In this document: positions 15,519 to 24,300 of the stretch, piece after piece
How the letters are laid out: each line of letters starts with the position of its first letter
How positions within the stretch are numbered: the first letter of the stretch is position 1
Assembly (NCBI GenBank): GCA_026982255.1
Contig: JALSHL010000078.1
Span: 1 to 25,418, forward strand
DNA length: 25,418 nucleotides
DNA from: Paracoccaceae bacterium
Lineage (GTDB): Bacteria; Pseudomonadota; Alphaproteobacteria; Rhodobacterales; Rhodobacteraceae
Direction of reading: 5' to 3'
Notes under the pieces: generated by a model
The model's database searches: none
What the model was told of the DNA's origin: nothing
The model's input: only the letters and a program-made list of their open reading frames with translations
Translations under genes and position numbers: made by a program

Positions 15519-17347
15519 TCGTCCGTCCCGATAAAACCGCCAGACTGCCGGTTCCAGAAACCGGCATAGAGGCCGCCTTTCGCCAGCAAATCCCTGTGCG
15601 AGCCTTGCTCGGCCACGCGGCCCTTGTCCAGCACAATGATGCGGTCCATCTGGGCGATGGTGGACAGGCGGTGCGCGATGGCGATCACGGTTTTACCCTG
15701 CATGACACCGTAAAGCGTATCCTGAATCGCTGCCTCGACCTCGGAATCGAGCGCGCTTGTTGCCTCGTCCAGCACCAGAATCGGCGCATCCTTCAGGATC
15801 ACCCGCGCGATGGCTATCCGCTGGCGTTGACCTCCCGAGAGCTTCACGCCGCGCTCGCCCACCTGCGCATCATAGCCGCGGTTGCCATAGGGGTCTTGCA
15901 GGTCGAGGATAAACCCGTGCGCCTCTGCCCGTTTGGCGGCCGCTATCATCTCGGCTTCACTCGCATCGGGGCGACCATAGAGGATATTGGCCCGCACCGA
16001 ACGGTGCAGCAACGAGCTGTCCTGCGTCACCATGCCGATCTGGCGGCGCAGGCTGTCCTGCGTCACATCCGCAACCGACTGCCCGTCGATCAGGATACGC
16101 CCCTGTTCGGCATCGCGGAACCGCAACAACAGGTTCACAAGGCTGGATTTGCCGGAACCGGACCGTCCGATCAGGCCGACTTTCTCGCCTGCCTCGATGG
16201 TCAGGTTGACGTGGTCCAGCCCGCCCGCACCTTTGCCATAGTGGTGCGAAAGGTTGCCCACCTCGATTTTTCCCTTGGTCAGAACCAGTTCGGGTGCCGC
16301 CGGCTTGTCGTTCACCGAATGCGGGACGGAAATGCTCTGCAAGCCTTCGCGCATCACACCGGCATGTTCGAACAGACGCACCGTTACCCACATGATCCAG
16401 CCGGTCATGCCGTTCAGGCGGATGGTCAGAGCCGCCGCCGCCGCGACCTCGCCCACCGAAACCGTGCCGAGGGTCCACAGCCAGATCGCCGGACCGATTA
16501 CCCCCACCATCAGGAAACCGTTCAGCGTTGCCAGATTGAAGGTCAACCGCGTCATCAGCCGCAAGAACCGCTGGAACCGCACGCGCTGGCGTTTCATGGC
16601 GGAAAGGGCGTAGTCCTCCTCCCGTTTGCCATGAGCGAACAGTTTGACTGTTTCGATATTGGAATAGGCATCCACGATCCGGCCCGTCACCAGCGATTTG
16701 GTTTCCGACATGCGTTCGGAGGCCCGCGCCACGCGGGTGGCGATATGCTTGACGAACAGGATATAGACCACCAGCCAGATCGCCATCGGCACGCCCAGCC
16801 GCCAGTCAATCGCCGTCAGAACCGCAATCGCGCCCAACACATAGGTCGTGGCATACCAGATGCCTTCCAGTGTCATATAGGTGGAATCCTCCATCGCCGG
16901 ACCCATCTGCATGACGCGGTTCGCCAGCCGTCCAGCGAAATCGTTCTGGAAGAACTCGCTGGACTGGCCGAGCAGGTGCTTGTGCGCCCGCCAGCGCGCC
17001 TGCTCCTGCATGTTGGAAGCCAGCGTCTGTTCCAGAAACAGGTGGTTCGAAGTGATGATAACCGGACGCAACAGCAGCACGAACAGCGCCGCCAGCAGCA
17101 ACTCCATCCCGTGCGCGGCCCACATGTTTTCCACTCCGGCCGCGTTCATCATGTCTATGACACGACCAGAATAGAATATCAGCCCGCTTTCCATCACCGC
17201 CGTCAGCACCCCCAGAATTGCCATGACCGGAAGCCATTTGCGGAACGGATGCAGTTGCGTCTTGATGTAATCCCAGAGCTTCCCCGGAGGCGTTTCCTCG
17301 GGGAAGGGAGCGAAAGGGTCTACAAGGTTTTCAAATCGTTTAAACAT
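15515..17347 (-). CDS. MsbA-like ABC exporter, fused membrane and ATPase domains
   Basis: A 610-residue half-transporter that would work as a homodimer in the inner membrane, exporting a lipid, peptide or drug-like substrate. The membrane domain (about 35-335) has six predicted segments and the ABC transporter type 1 coupling region (FAGRLANRVMQMG). The nucleotide-binding domain shows Walker A GRSGSGKS (394-401), Q-loop Q442, signature LSGGQ (503-507), Walker B ILVLDE (523-528) and H-loop H559, all intact. The ATG overlaps the stop of a small upstream ORF by 8 nt, and its stop overlaps tlyA by 4 nt. Weak GAGG precedes the start, consistent with coupling to the upstream ORF. The substrate cannot be inferred. 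A structured leader upstream of the operon suggests regulated expression. Confidence 0.93.
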   Translation of the reverse strand: MFKRFENLVDPFAPFPEETPPGKLWDYIKTQLHPFRKWLPVMAILGVLTAVMESGLIFYSGRVIDMMNAAGVENMWAAHGMELLLAALFVLLLRPVIITSNHLFLEQTLASNMQEQARWRAHKHLLGQSSEFFQNDFAGRLANRVMQMGPAMEDSTYMTLEGIWYATTYVLGAIAVLTAIDWRLGVPMAIWLVVYILFVKHIATRVARASERMSETKSLVTGRIVDAYSNIETVKLFAHGKREEDYALSAMKRQRVRFQRFLRLMTRLTFNLATLNGFLMVGVIGPAIWLWTLGTVSVGEVAAAAALTIRLNGMTGWIMWVTVRLFEHAGVMREGLQSISVPHSVNDKPAAPELVLTKGKIEVGNLSHHYGKGAGGLDHVNLTIEAGEKVGLIGRSGSGKSSLVNLLLRFRDAEQGRILIDGQSVADVTQDSLRRQIGMVTQDSSLLHRSVRANILYGRPDASEAEMIAAAKRAEAHGFILDLQDPYGNRGYDAQVGERGVKLSGGQRQRIAIARVILKDAPILVLDEATSALDSEVEAAIQDTLYGVMQGKTVIAIAHRLSTIAQMDRIIVLDKGRVAEQGSHRDLLAKGGLYAGFWNRQSGGFIGTDE

Positions 17348-17531
17348 GCTGGCCTCTAACGGGCATGACCCGCTCGAAAGTAATACTCAGCCGGAAACCC
17401 GGCCATACGGGAATATGCAGACGCCGGACCCGTGCGGGCCGGATGTCGAGCGGCAAGTCGTCGAAATCGCGACGGATATAATTCGGGACCGGATGGCGCG
17501 GGACGCCATGAAACGGATTCGGGGGTAACAT
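17340..17531 (-). CDS. Hypothetical 63-residue basic protein translationally coupled to the ABC exporter
   Basis: I do not recognise this protein. The ORF starts MLPPNPFHGVPRHPVPN and ends in PVRGQHV. It is rich in Arg and Pro, has no membrane segment, and its middle (LHIPVWPGFRLSITFERV) looks like paired strands. The case for it being real is translational. GGAGGG (17544-17539) sits 7 nt before the ATG, the best ribosome site in this part of the window. Its stop overlaps the exporter's start (shared ATGTTTAA). An in-frame ATG 11 codons upstream lacks a ribosome site. It may be a true small protein or a leader ORF that couples translation of the exporter to the upstream RNA structure. The opposite strand is also open here, so coding status is uncertain. 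Confidence 0.5.
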   Translation of the reverse strand: MLPPNPFHGVPRHPVPNYIRRDFDDLPLDIRPARVRRLHIPVWPGFRLSITFERVMPVRGQHV

Positions 17532-17536
17532 TGGAC

Positions 17537-17550
17537 TGCCCTCCGGGGCA
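17537..17550 (-). promoter_or_regulatory. Hairpin sequestering the ribosome-binding site of the small ORF
   Basis: On the - strand TGCCC (17550-17546) pairs with GGGCA (17541-17537) around the loop CGGA, so the GGAGGG ribosome site is half in the loop and half in the stem. It lies 12 nt after the three-way junction described next. The pairing is exact; its use as a translational switch is inference. Confidence 0.4.
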
Positions 17551-17562
17551 ATAAAGGAAAAC

Positions 17563-17653
17563 ATGTAAATGGAAGTGGCGGGGCCGGATAAGCCCGCACG
17601 TCAAAGCAGGCTCGTCAGATCGCCGAGAAATATCCTGCTTGTGTCATTTACAT
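17563..17653 (-). ncRNA. Candidate structured leader RNA: 91-nt three-way junction
   Basis: A perfect 9-bp helix (P1: ATGTAAATG with CATTTACAT, 17653-17645 with 17571-17563) encloses two hairpins. One (17640-17604) has a 7-bp outer stem AAGCAGG/CCTGCTT and a 4-bp inner stem CTCG/CGAG, with a 6-nt bulge and a 9-nt loop. The other (17597-17578) has a 6- to 7-bp stem GCGGGC/GCCCCGC with loop TTATCCG. On the - strand this is a 5' leader ending about 30 nt before the start of the small ORF and exporter operon. A ribosome-site hairpin follows and a candidate promoter precedes it. The element could also be read from the + strand, as a leader about 120 nt before hemF. I do not recognise a known riboswitch class. 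Confidence 0.45.
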
Positions 17654-17680
17654 TCTCCTGTCCAATAATCCGGTCCGGCG

Positions 17681-17709
17681 TCTATAGCGCGCCATTCTGC
17701 CGCAGTCAC
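17681..17709 (-). promoter_or_regulatory. Candidate promoter of the leader RNA / exporter operon
   Basis: On the - strand GTGACT (17709-17704) and TATAGA (17686-17681) are 17 nt apart, each matching the housekeeping promoter at 4 of 6 positions. Transcription would begin near 17674, about 20 nt before the first strand of the three-way junction. Support comes mostly from position. Confidence 0.3.
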
Positions 17710-17774
17710 CCCCTTGGATTCACCGCCCGATCCATTTAGGACTGCCTGTGACCGATTTGTAACAGGGTGACCCG

Positions 17775-18671
17775 ATGACCACAGCCGACATGACCGACGA
17801 AAAAGCCCGCGCCTCGGCGTGGTTCCGCGATATCCGCGACCAGATTTGCAGCGCCTTCGAAGGGCTGGAAGACGCACAGAACACCGGCCCGCACGCCGAC
17901 CTGCCCGCCGGCCGGTTCGAGCGCAAGCCGACCAAACGCGACAACGGCGACGGCACGGACGCGGGGGGCGGCGAGATGTCGGTGATGCGCGGCGGCCGCG
18001 TGTTCGAAAAGGTCGGGGTGAACATCTCGACCGTTTACGGTACACTGGGCGAGGCGGCGCAACGCTCGATGATGGCGCGCCCCGGTCTGGAAGGTCTGGC
18101 AGAGGATCCGCGTTTCTGGGCCGCCGGAATTTCGCTGGTGGCGCATATGCGCTCGCCGAAAACCCCTGCCGTCCACATGAATACCCGCATGTTCTGGACC
18201 CCGCACGGCTGGTGGTTCGGCGGCGGTGCCGACCTGAACCCGATGGTCGAGGTTCCCGAAGATACGGAGTTCTTCCACGCCCGCCTGAAAGAAGCCTGCG
18301 ATGCGCACGATCCGGCATATTATCCGAAGTTCAAGGCATGGGCAGACGAATATTTCATGATCAGGCACTGGAACGAACCGCGCGGCGTGGGTGGCATCTT
18401 TTACGATGACCTGAACACCGGTGACTGGGAGGCCGATTTCGCCTTCACGCAGGACGTAGGGCGCGCCTTCCTCAAGGCATTCATCCCCGTCACCGAAAAG
18501 CACATGTTCGAAAGCTGGACAGACGCCGACCGCGAAGTACAGTTGATCAAACGCGGCCGCTATGCGGAGTTCAACCTCGTTTACGACCGCGGCACCCAGT
18601 TCGGCCTGCAAACCGGTCACAACCCCGAGGCGGTGCTGATGTCCCTGCCGCCGGAGTGCAAATGGCCCTGA
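17775..18671 (+). CDS. hemF: Oxygen-dependent coproporphyrinogen III oxidase
   Basis: Converts coproporphyrinogen III to protoporphyrinogen IX with O2, a late step in haem (and bacteriochlorophyll) synthesis, as a soluble homodimer without metal. The 298-residue length is close to E. coli HemF (299). Family blocks are present in order: GGGEMSVMRGGRVFEKVGVN, SLVAHMRSPKTPAVHMNTRMF, the Gly-rich GWWFGGGADLNP, DEYFMIRHWNEPRGVGGIFYDDL and KRGRYAEFNLVYDRGTQFGLQTG. It is transcribed alone on this strand and meets the convergent DUF3131 gene with only 2 nt between the stops. The third codon positions are markedly GC-rich compared with the paa and flg genes. Confidence 0.97.
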   Translation: MTTADMTDEKARASAWFRDIRDQICSAFEGLEDAQNTGPHADLPAGRFERKPTKRDNGDGTDAGGGEMSVMRGGRVFEKVGVNISTVYGTLGEAAQRSMMARPGLEGLAEDPRFWAAGISLVAHMRSPKTPAVHMNTRMFWTPHGWWFGGGADLNPMVEVPEDTEFFHARLKEACDAHDPAYYPKFKAWADEYFMIRHWNEPRGVGGIFYDDLNTGDWEADFAFTQDVGRAFLKAFIPVTEKHMFESWTDADREVQLIKRGRYAEFNLVYDRGTQFGLQTGHNPEAVLMSLPPECKWP

Positions 18672-18673
18672 GG

Positions 18674-21217
18674 TCACTGCGTGTTGCTATCTGCCAGATC
18701 CAGTAGCGGCACGCTGCCCGCGTCCATATAGGCAAGCGCCTGCAGGATTACGCCGTTGGTGTTCACATCGGAGTAATTCGCCATTGCGGTTTTCGTGGCG
18801 AGAAATACCCCCGGTGCAAAACCCAGATCCTCGATCCGGGTCTTCGTACGAACGTAACGAAGGAGATCGCGCGAATACGCTTGCGGCCGCAATGCGGCCC
18901 ACAGGAAAGCCGCCTTGGAACTGGTCATCGCCGCCGCCCGCCGGAATCCCGCTGTCCGGTAACGCGGGAGGTCTTCGACCGTTTTCACCTGCCACGGATT
19001 TTCCGCCCCGATCTGGTATCCCTGATAGGTAAACCACGGCGCGCGGTTGAGCGTTCCCTCGGAAACGGCGACGAAATCGCCGGACTTCTCGTGTTCGGCC
19101 AGTTGCAGGGCGTAGAGCGTATCGGCAATGGTGCGTGCCGGATCGGAAAGCCCCATCTCGACCCCTTCGAGGCCGTGCGGTTCCGTGCTGATCAGACCGT
19201 TGCGTCCGGCAATTTCCAGTATGGCAAACTCGGCGTCGAAACCGGTATAGTCCGTGCGCACACGATACGGCTCTTTCGCATCGAATCCCCAGAGATCGAA
19301 CCCCCTTCCTGCATAATGGGCATAGTTGGAATCCTCCAGTGGCACGAGGCGGCCGTTCCGGATGGAATGCAAGCGGCCGTTATCGAGTATGCCGGCAATA
19401 TCCCATCCGTTAACCAGAGCCTCCACATTGAAACGATTACCGGAATGGTTCTGCAACATCCTGAAAGCAACCAGAAGCCGGCCGAGGTCACTGGCGTCGA
19501 AAGCCGCCTCGTTATCCTCTTTGCCCGTCGTGGAAACCGTGGCAGGCGGAAGCCGCATTCCCGCCAGCGTCTGCGTGGGTATATTGGCAAGCAGGCGATC
19601 CATCGCCGCCTCGAATTCCGGCTTGCCAATCACATCCAGCCGCTGCGCCGAAATCGTCGCCATGATCTGCGTTCCGATGTCCCACATCGTGGTAAACGGA
19701 TAGACCGAGACCTCGCCATCATAAAGATCAGCACTTCCCGGGCACAGTCCGGTAACCGGATCGACCGTGCGCTCAAAAAACGTCCATGCCAGACCGGCAT
19801 CCGCCCGGTCCGTATCTGCGGGAACGGACACAGTGTCGGCCTTCGCAAGGCGGCAACGGTAATGGACGGATTTCAACAACCGGTAAATTTCACCCTGCGG
19901 CGCAACAGCATCACGCATCCGGTCCAGCGACACCGGCCTGCCCACGTCTTTTGACTCCATTTCCGTGAACATGGACAACAGGGCATTTCGCGCCCTTTCA
20001 TCCTGCACAGCTGCCGAGCGGACGGCCACCACGCAATCCAGCAACCGCCCGGTTCCTGCTATCAGATCCGTCGCCGCATCACCGGATGTCCGGATTTTGC
20101 GCGCCCCGTCGAAGGTGAAACCAACGGGAAGATGCAGAATGCCGAACCTGTCAAGACCGTAATATCCGTCCGGATCCGGTGCGGAAACTGTGGCGACTCC
20201 CGACTCTGCCAGCCCCGCGATATCCGGCACCGCATCCAGGCAGACCGTTGCCCCCGCAGATATCTTTGAAGGGGAAAAACCGTTTGCGGCTGCGACACAA
20301 TCCCTGCCCGACAGGGAAAACGGAACACCGGCCGCCTCCAGACCCGAAACAAACGATTGCAGCGCCAAATCTTCCGGTTCCGGCGCATCGACGACCAGGC
20401 CCACCAGCCGCCCGTATGGCCGACCTGTGCGCGCATGTATTTCAACCGGCAACGTCGGATACATCCCGCCCGATATCGCCTGAACCGCAAGCGCATCCCC
20501 CACAGCGGCGCCATACTCAAAGGCCTGCTTTTCATCGATACCGCCGGTTTCTGCATCGAGAACAAAAACCGATATGGCATCGGTCTCCACCGGAGCACCG
20601 ACAACATCCACAACCGACGCGCCATCGGCCGGAAGCAGGCGGCCGCCATGCACCTGCAAGACTCCATCCCCGCTTTCCCAGTAATTCGTCGGCACGGACG
20701 CCGGAAGCAGGACCAGAACATTCCGGAAACCGGCGGCACGCATACCCCCGGTCCGGTCCACATCCGTTTCGAAAGGCCCGATTGCCGCGGTCAGACCACT
20801 TTCACGACAACGCGCACTGCCGATCACGCGACAATAGGCTGCCCGCGCCTCACTGGCTGCCCGCATTCTGAAATAGGGGGAGGCATCTGCATCCAGACGG
20901 ACCCGGACGACGACTTCGGCAAGTCCACGATAATCCGTCACCAGAGTCCGAAGCATTGCCGCCAATGCGGAATCTGCGGAAATATTGCCGCCGTCTCCAT
21001 CGCTGAAATCGACGACCAGACCGACCGGAATATTCTGTGAAACCACCGGATCCAGCATGGCAAACAGCACAGACGCCGAAGTTCCCGGACCGATACCCGT
21101 TATCAGCACAAGCGCCGGTTTATTTCCGCCGGCAAGCACAGCACGCCAGCCACCCCCGAGGAACAGGGAACCGCCCAGCGCGGTCGCCTTCAGCAACTGG
21201 CGGCGGGTTACATTCAT
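18674..21217 (-). CDS. Tat-exported DUF3131 protein, probable exopolysaccharide-modifying partner
   Basis: An 847-residue secreted protein. The start at 21217 is chosen over an ATG 26 codons upstream. It has GGAG about 9 nt before it and begins directly with a twin-arginine signal (TRRQLLKA, residues 4-11; hydrophobic stretch; VLA cleavage near 29). Residues about 35-445 are not a domain I can name with confidence. Two stretches starting near 35 (ALVLITGI) and 271 (LVGLVVDAPE) share a pattern and may be an internal duplication of a deacetylase-like barrel lacking catalytic residues. Residues about 474-840 match the DUF3131 type: WTFFERTVDPVTGLCPG, FTTMWDIGTQ around W512, a YAHYAGRGFDLWGFD segment and a WFTYQGYQIG segment. 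This domain is associated with polysaccharide loci and resembles a glycoside-hydrolase-like helical toroid (my inference). It lies divergently next to the synthase/deacetylase fusion, so joint action in the periplasm is likely. The substrate is unknown. Confidence 0.75.
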   Translation of the reverse strand: MNVTRRQLLKATALGGSLFLGGGWRAVLAGGNKPALVLITGIGPGTSASVLFAMLDPVVSQNIPVGLVVDFSDGDGGNISADSALAAMLRTLVTDYRGLAEVVVRVRLDADASPYFRMRAASEARAAYCRVIGSARCRESGLTAAIGPFETDVDRTGGMRAAGFRNVLVLLPASVPTNYWESGDGVLQVHGGRLLPADGASVVDVVGAPVETDAISVFVLDAETGGIDEKQAFEYGAAVGDALAVQAISGGMYPTLPVEIHARTGRPYGRLVGLVVDAPEPEDLALQSFVSGLEAAGVPFSLSGRDCVAAANGFSPSKISAGATVCLDAVPDIAGLAESGVATVSAPDPDGYYGLDRFGILHLPVGFTFDGARKIRTSGDAATDLIAGTGRLLDCVVAVRSAAVQDERARNALLSMFTEMESKDVGRPVSLDRMRDAVAPQGEIYRLLKSVHYRCRLAKADTVSVPADTDRADAGLAWTFFERTVDPVTGLCPGSADLYDGEVSVYPFTTMWDIGTQIMATISAQRLDVIGKPEFEAAMDRLLANIPTQTLAGMRLPPATVSTTGKEDNEAAFDASDLGRLLVAFRMLQNHSGNRFNVEALVNGWDIAGILDNGRLHSIRNGRLVPLEDSNYAHYAGRGFDLWGFDAKEPYRVRTDYTGFDAEFAILEIAGRNGLISTEPHGLEGVEMGLSDPARTIADTLYALQLAEHEKSGDFVAVSEGTLNRAPWFTYQGYQIGAENPWQVKTVEDLPRYRTAGFRRAAAMTSSKAAFLWAALRPQAYSRDLLRYVRTKTRIEDLGFAPGVFLATKTAMANYSDVNTNGVILQALAYMDAGSVPLLDLADSNTQ

Positions 21218-21351
21218 TGCAGAATCTCCGTGAAAGTGCGGCGCCATTGTAGCACTCTTGCCCATAAATCGTATGATATGTGTCAATTCGCCCATAATCC
21301 CGAACTGCTAGGCTGGTCCGGCCATAGCAACAAGGTTCTGTAACCAGTATC
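21218..21351. promoter_or_regulatory. Divergent control region with a GCCCATAA direct repeat
   Basis: This 134-nt spacer must hold both divergent promoters. The octamer GCCCATAA occurs at 21260-21267 and 21290-21297, exactly 30 bp apart, about three helical turns. A perfect TTGACA lies on the - strand at 21286-21281, but no good -10 follows at normal spacing. A small hairpin GGTT-CTGT-AACC (21334-21345) holds the only AAGG-like ribosome site of the + strand gene. Nothing else stands out. Confidence 0.35.
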
Positions 21352-24300
21352 ATGACGCGCCCTCCTCTCCGGCCAGAAAAGCGACTCCCCTTGCGGATAT
21401 TCGGCGATCCTGACAGCAGTCGCGGACCATACCTCCGGGTTTTCGGCTATTTTATCGTTATCACGGTCATCGTATGGGTTGCCGGTTTTCTCGCCTCTCT
21501 GCTGCTCGATCATCCATTGCCGGACCAGAACAGGACCGACGAGGCGGTATTTCTGGCACCGTCCTTCGATACCCTCTTTCCCGGCATAGATATGCCCCCG
21601 CCTTCCGACAGGCAGCCAGCACCTTCCATGACACAAACCGGCAAAAACCGCCCGGTGCCACTGGCTGCTGGCCGGCGGGTTTTCGCGACCGTCCCCCTGT
21701 GGCCGGCCCGGTCGTTTATCTCTCTGCAACGGCACCTGCAGGACATAGACGTCATCCTGCCCGAGTGGTTGACCGTCCCGGCCTCCGGCGACAGGGTTCT
21801 GCAAGAGGATCCCCCGCGACAACAGGAAATTGCCGATTTCATTTCCGAAAACGGGCGAGGGCAAACAATATTGCCAACCGTGCGTGGCCTGAACCGGACG
21901 CTGAGCGAGGGAAACATCGAACAGCTGGTTCACGCCATGGTCACTGAAACGGCACAGGGCGGATATGACGGGTTGTGCCTGGATCTGGCATGGACACCCC
22001 GACAGGCCATCCCCTCCGGTATTTCCCTGATGCGGGAACTGGCGGCAGCATTCGGGCCGGCCGGCAAGCAGACCTGTGTAATCATTGATCTGGCCGGTCG
22101 TGACTGGCCACTTCCGGAAATCAACGCGATTGCCGATCTGGTGGTTGTTATTCCCTTTGACCAGCCCGGCCCGTCCGACATTCCTTCGTCGCTGCTTCCG
22201 GTTGGCCGGTTTCAGCAGGTGACTGTCCCGCAAATGACTCTTCTGGACCCGCAAAAAACCGTTCTGGCCCTCGGGAACAGTAGTGCTGACTGGGTCAGTA
22301 ACATGACGGCACCGAAGTTTATTCCCTTTGCCGAGGTTGCCCGCCGTTCCGGTTTGCACAACGAACCGATAAAATTCGACGAAACAGACGGAACATCGAC
22401 CCTCACCTACATCGATGCACAGGGCAACCGGCACCAGATTGCCGTTCTGGATGCCGTTTCCGCCTTCAACACGCTGGCATTGCTCGGCCCCGTAGAAATC
22501 GGCGGTCTGGCCATCATGCCGGTCGGGGCCGAGGATCCCGGACTCTGGCATCTCGTGGGGCGATACGGCCCGGTCGATCCAGTCGCCATCCTGCGCGAGG
22601 TGCCCTTGCCGGACTACGTCGGTTACGAGGGGACAGGCGGATTTTTCACCGCTTTCGGGTCCCCCCGGACCGGCATTCGGGATCTGGTTCTGGACCCCGC
22701 CGGAAAGCTGGTCGCATCCCAAAGCTACCGCCGGTTGCCGGAAACCTTTACCGTTGCCCGCTGGGGCGGCGACATGCGCAACAGGGTCGTTCTCAGCTTC
22801 GATGACGGACCGGACAGCCGGTATACGCGACAGATACTCGATATTCTCGGAGAAACGCATACGCCCGCCGCATTTTTCCTGATCGGCGAACGAGCCATGC
22901 AAAACCCGGATGTTGTCCGCCGGATTGTTGCTGACGGGCACGAATTCGGCATCCATACCTTTACCCACCCGAATATCAGCGTGATTTCTCCGGCACGATT
23001 AACGCTGGAAGCGAACGCGACACAACGGTTGCTGGCCAGCATTTCCGGCCGCAACACCATCCTGTTTCGCGCCCCTTACGGCGAGGATTCCGAACCCGAA
23101 AACGCGGAACAAGTCGAACCGATGAAATTGCTGAGCGCCGAAGGATATATCAGTGCCGGAATCCAGATCGACCCGAGCGACTGGCAAAAACCCGGTGCCG
23201 AAGAACTGGTAAAATCGGTTGTCGCACAGACCCTGAAGCAAGGCGGGGGCATAATTCTGCTGCACGATTCCGGCGGTGATCGCACGCAGACCGTAGCCGC
23301 CTTGCCACACATCATAGATGCCTTGCGCAACGAGGGGTTCGAGTTCACCTCGCTTGCCACTTTGCTGGGGGCATCCAGGGCAGAAATCATGCCGCCTGCG
23401 CAGATATCCGGCGCGATCCCGCCGCTGAAAAAGCGGATCGATACGATTACCTTCACCACTACCCGGGCCATCCTTGCAACGCTGCCCTTTCTGTTTGGCG
23501 CCGCGCTTGTTCTCGGCGTCGGGCGCTCGTTTCTGATTGTCGTTCCCGCCCTTTCGCGACGACGGCGCCAACACGCCGGAAATCCGGTATCCCCACCGGT
23601 AACGGTCCTGATCCCCGCCTTTAACGAAGCCGCGGATATCCGGAACACGATAGCCGCGGTGCTGGCCTCCGACTATCCCGACTTCCGTGTTATTGTCATT
23701 GATGACGGCTCCACCGACAACACCCGCGCCCTGATCGAAGAGGCCCGTCGCGAGGATTCCCGCATCACCCTGTTGACACAAGAGAACATGGGCAAGGCGG
23801 TTGCACTGAACCACGGCTATACCAAAGCGGAGACCGATATCATCGTGGCGATCGATGCGGATACGCTTATCCTGCCCGACGCGGTCTCGCACCTTGTTTC
23901 CCATTTCGGGGACCGGATGGTCGGCGCGGTCGCGGGAAATGCCAAGGTCGGCAACCGGGTCAATCTGGTAACCCGCCTGCAAGCGGTGGAATATATCACC
24001 TCGCAAAACCTTGACCGGCGCGCCTTCGAGCGTTTCAACGCCATCCTCGTCGTTCCCGGTGCAATTGGTGCATGGCGCCGCTCTGCTGTGGTCGAAGCGG
24101 GTGGTTACTCGCTACAAACCCTGGCCGAGGATGCCGACCTGACCGCTGCCATTATCCGGAAGGGCTACAAAGTCATTTACGAAGACCGTGCAATCGCGAT
24201 GACCGAAGCGCCGGAAACCCTTCGCGGACTGATGGGACAACGGCTTCGCTGGACCCTCGGCATCCTGCAGGTCGCCTGGAAACACCGGCGCGCGGTTCTG

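Larger units (their letters stand above)
17532..17774. other. Intergenic region between the exporter operon and hemF
   Basis: Divergent spacer of 243 nt between the small ORF (-) and hemF (+). It holds the ribosome-site hairpin, the three-way-junction element and a candidate - strand promoter. For hemF I see only a poor promoter candidate (TTGGAT at 17714 with TAGGAC at 17737) and a modest ribosome site (AGGGTGA before the ATG). No FNR-type TTGAT-N4-ATCAA site is present. A 56-codon + strand ORF (17569-17739) crosses the region but looks like chance. Confidence 0.7.

Noticed and set aside
15494..17359. A 621-codon + strand ORF opposite the ABC exporter
   Set aside because: It mirrors the exporter frame. 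The encoded protein is full of His/Arg/Gln runs with no domain, and the exporter on the other strand has every ABC motif.
17346..17528. 60-codon + strand ORF opposite the 63-codon small ORF, ending in a helix-like VERQVVEIATDIIRDRMARD segment
   Set aside because: No ribosome site at either possible start, and the - strand ORF has an excellent one plus overlap with the exporter. Not fully excluded.
17569..17739. 56-codon + strand ORF crossing the structured element, preceded by AAAGGA
   Set aside because: The spacing is long, the product is featureless and Ser/Arg/Pro-rich, and the RNA pairing explains the sequence better.
17654..17774. FNR-type (TTGAT-N4-ATCAA) site before hemF, expected for oxygen control of haem genes
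   Set aside because: None found. TGGAT-N10-ATCCA at about 17715-17734 does not match the spacing or sequence.
17736..18677. A 313-codon - strand ORF opposite hemF
   Set aside because: A GC-rich shadow. hemF is unmistakable on the + strand.
21218..21295. 26-codon N-terminal extension of the DUF3131 protein
   Set aside because: It would place residues before the twin-arginine signal and lacks a ribosome site. The ATG at 21217 has one.
21283..22968. A 561-codon - strand ORF opposite the synthase fusion
   Set aside because: Low-complexity Gly/Gln/Arg-rich translation with no recognisable domain. The + strand encodes intact CE4 motifs there.
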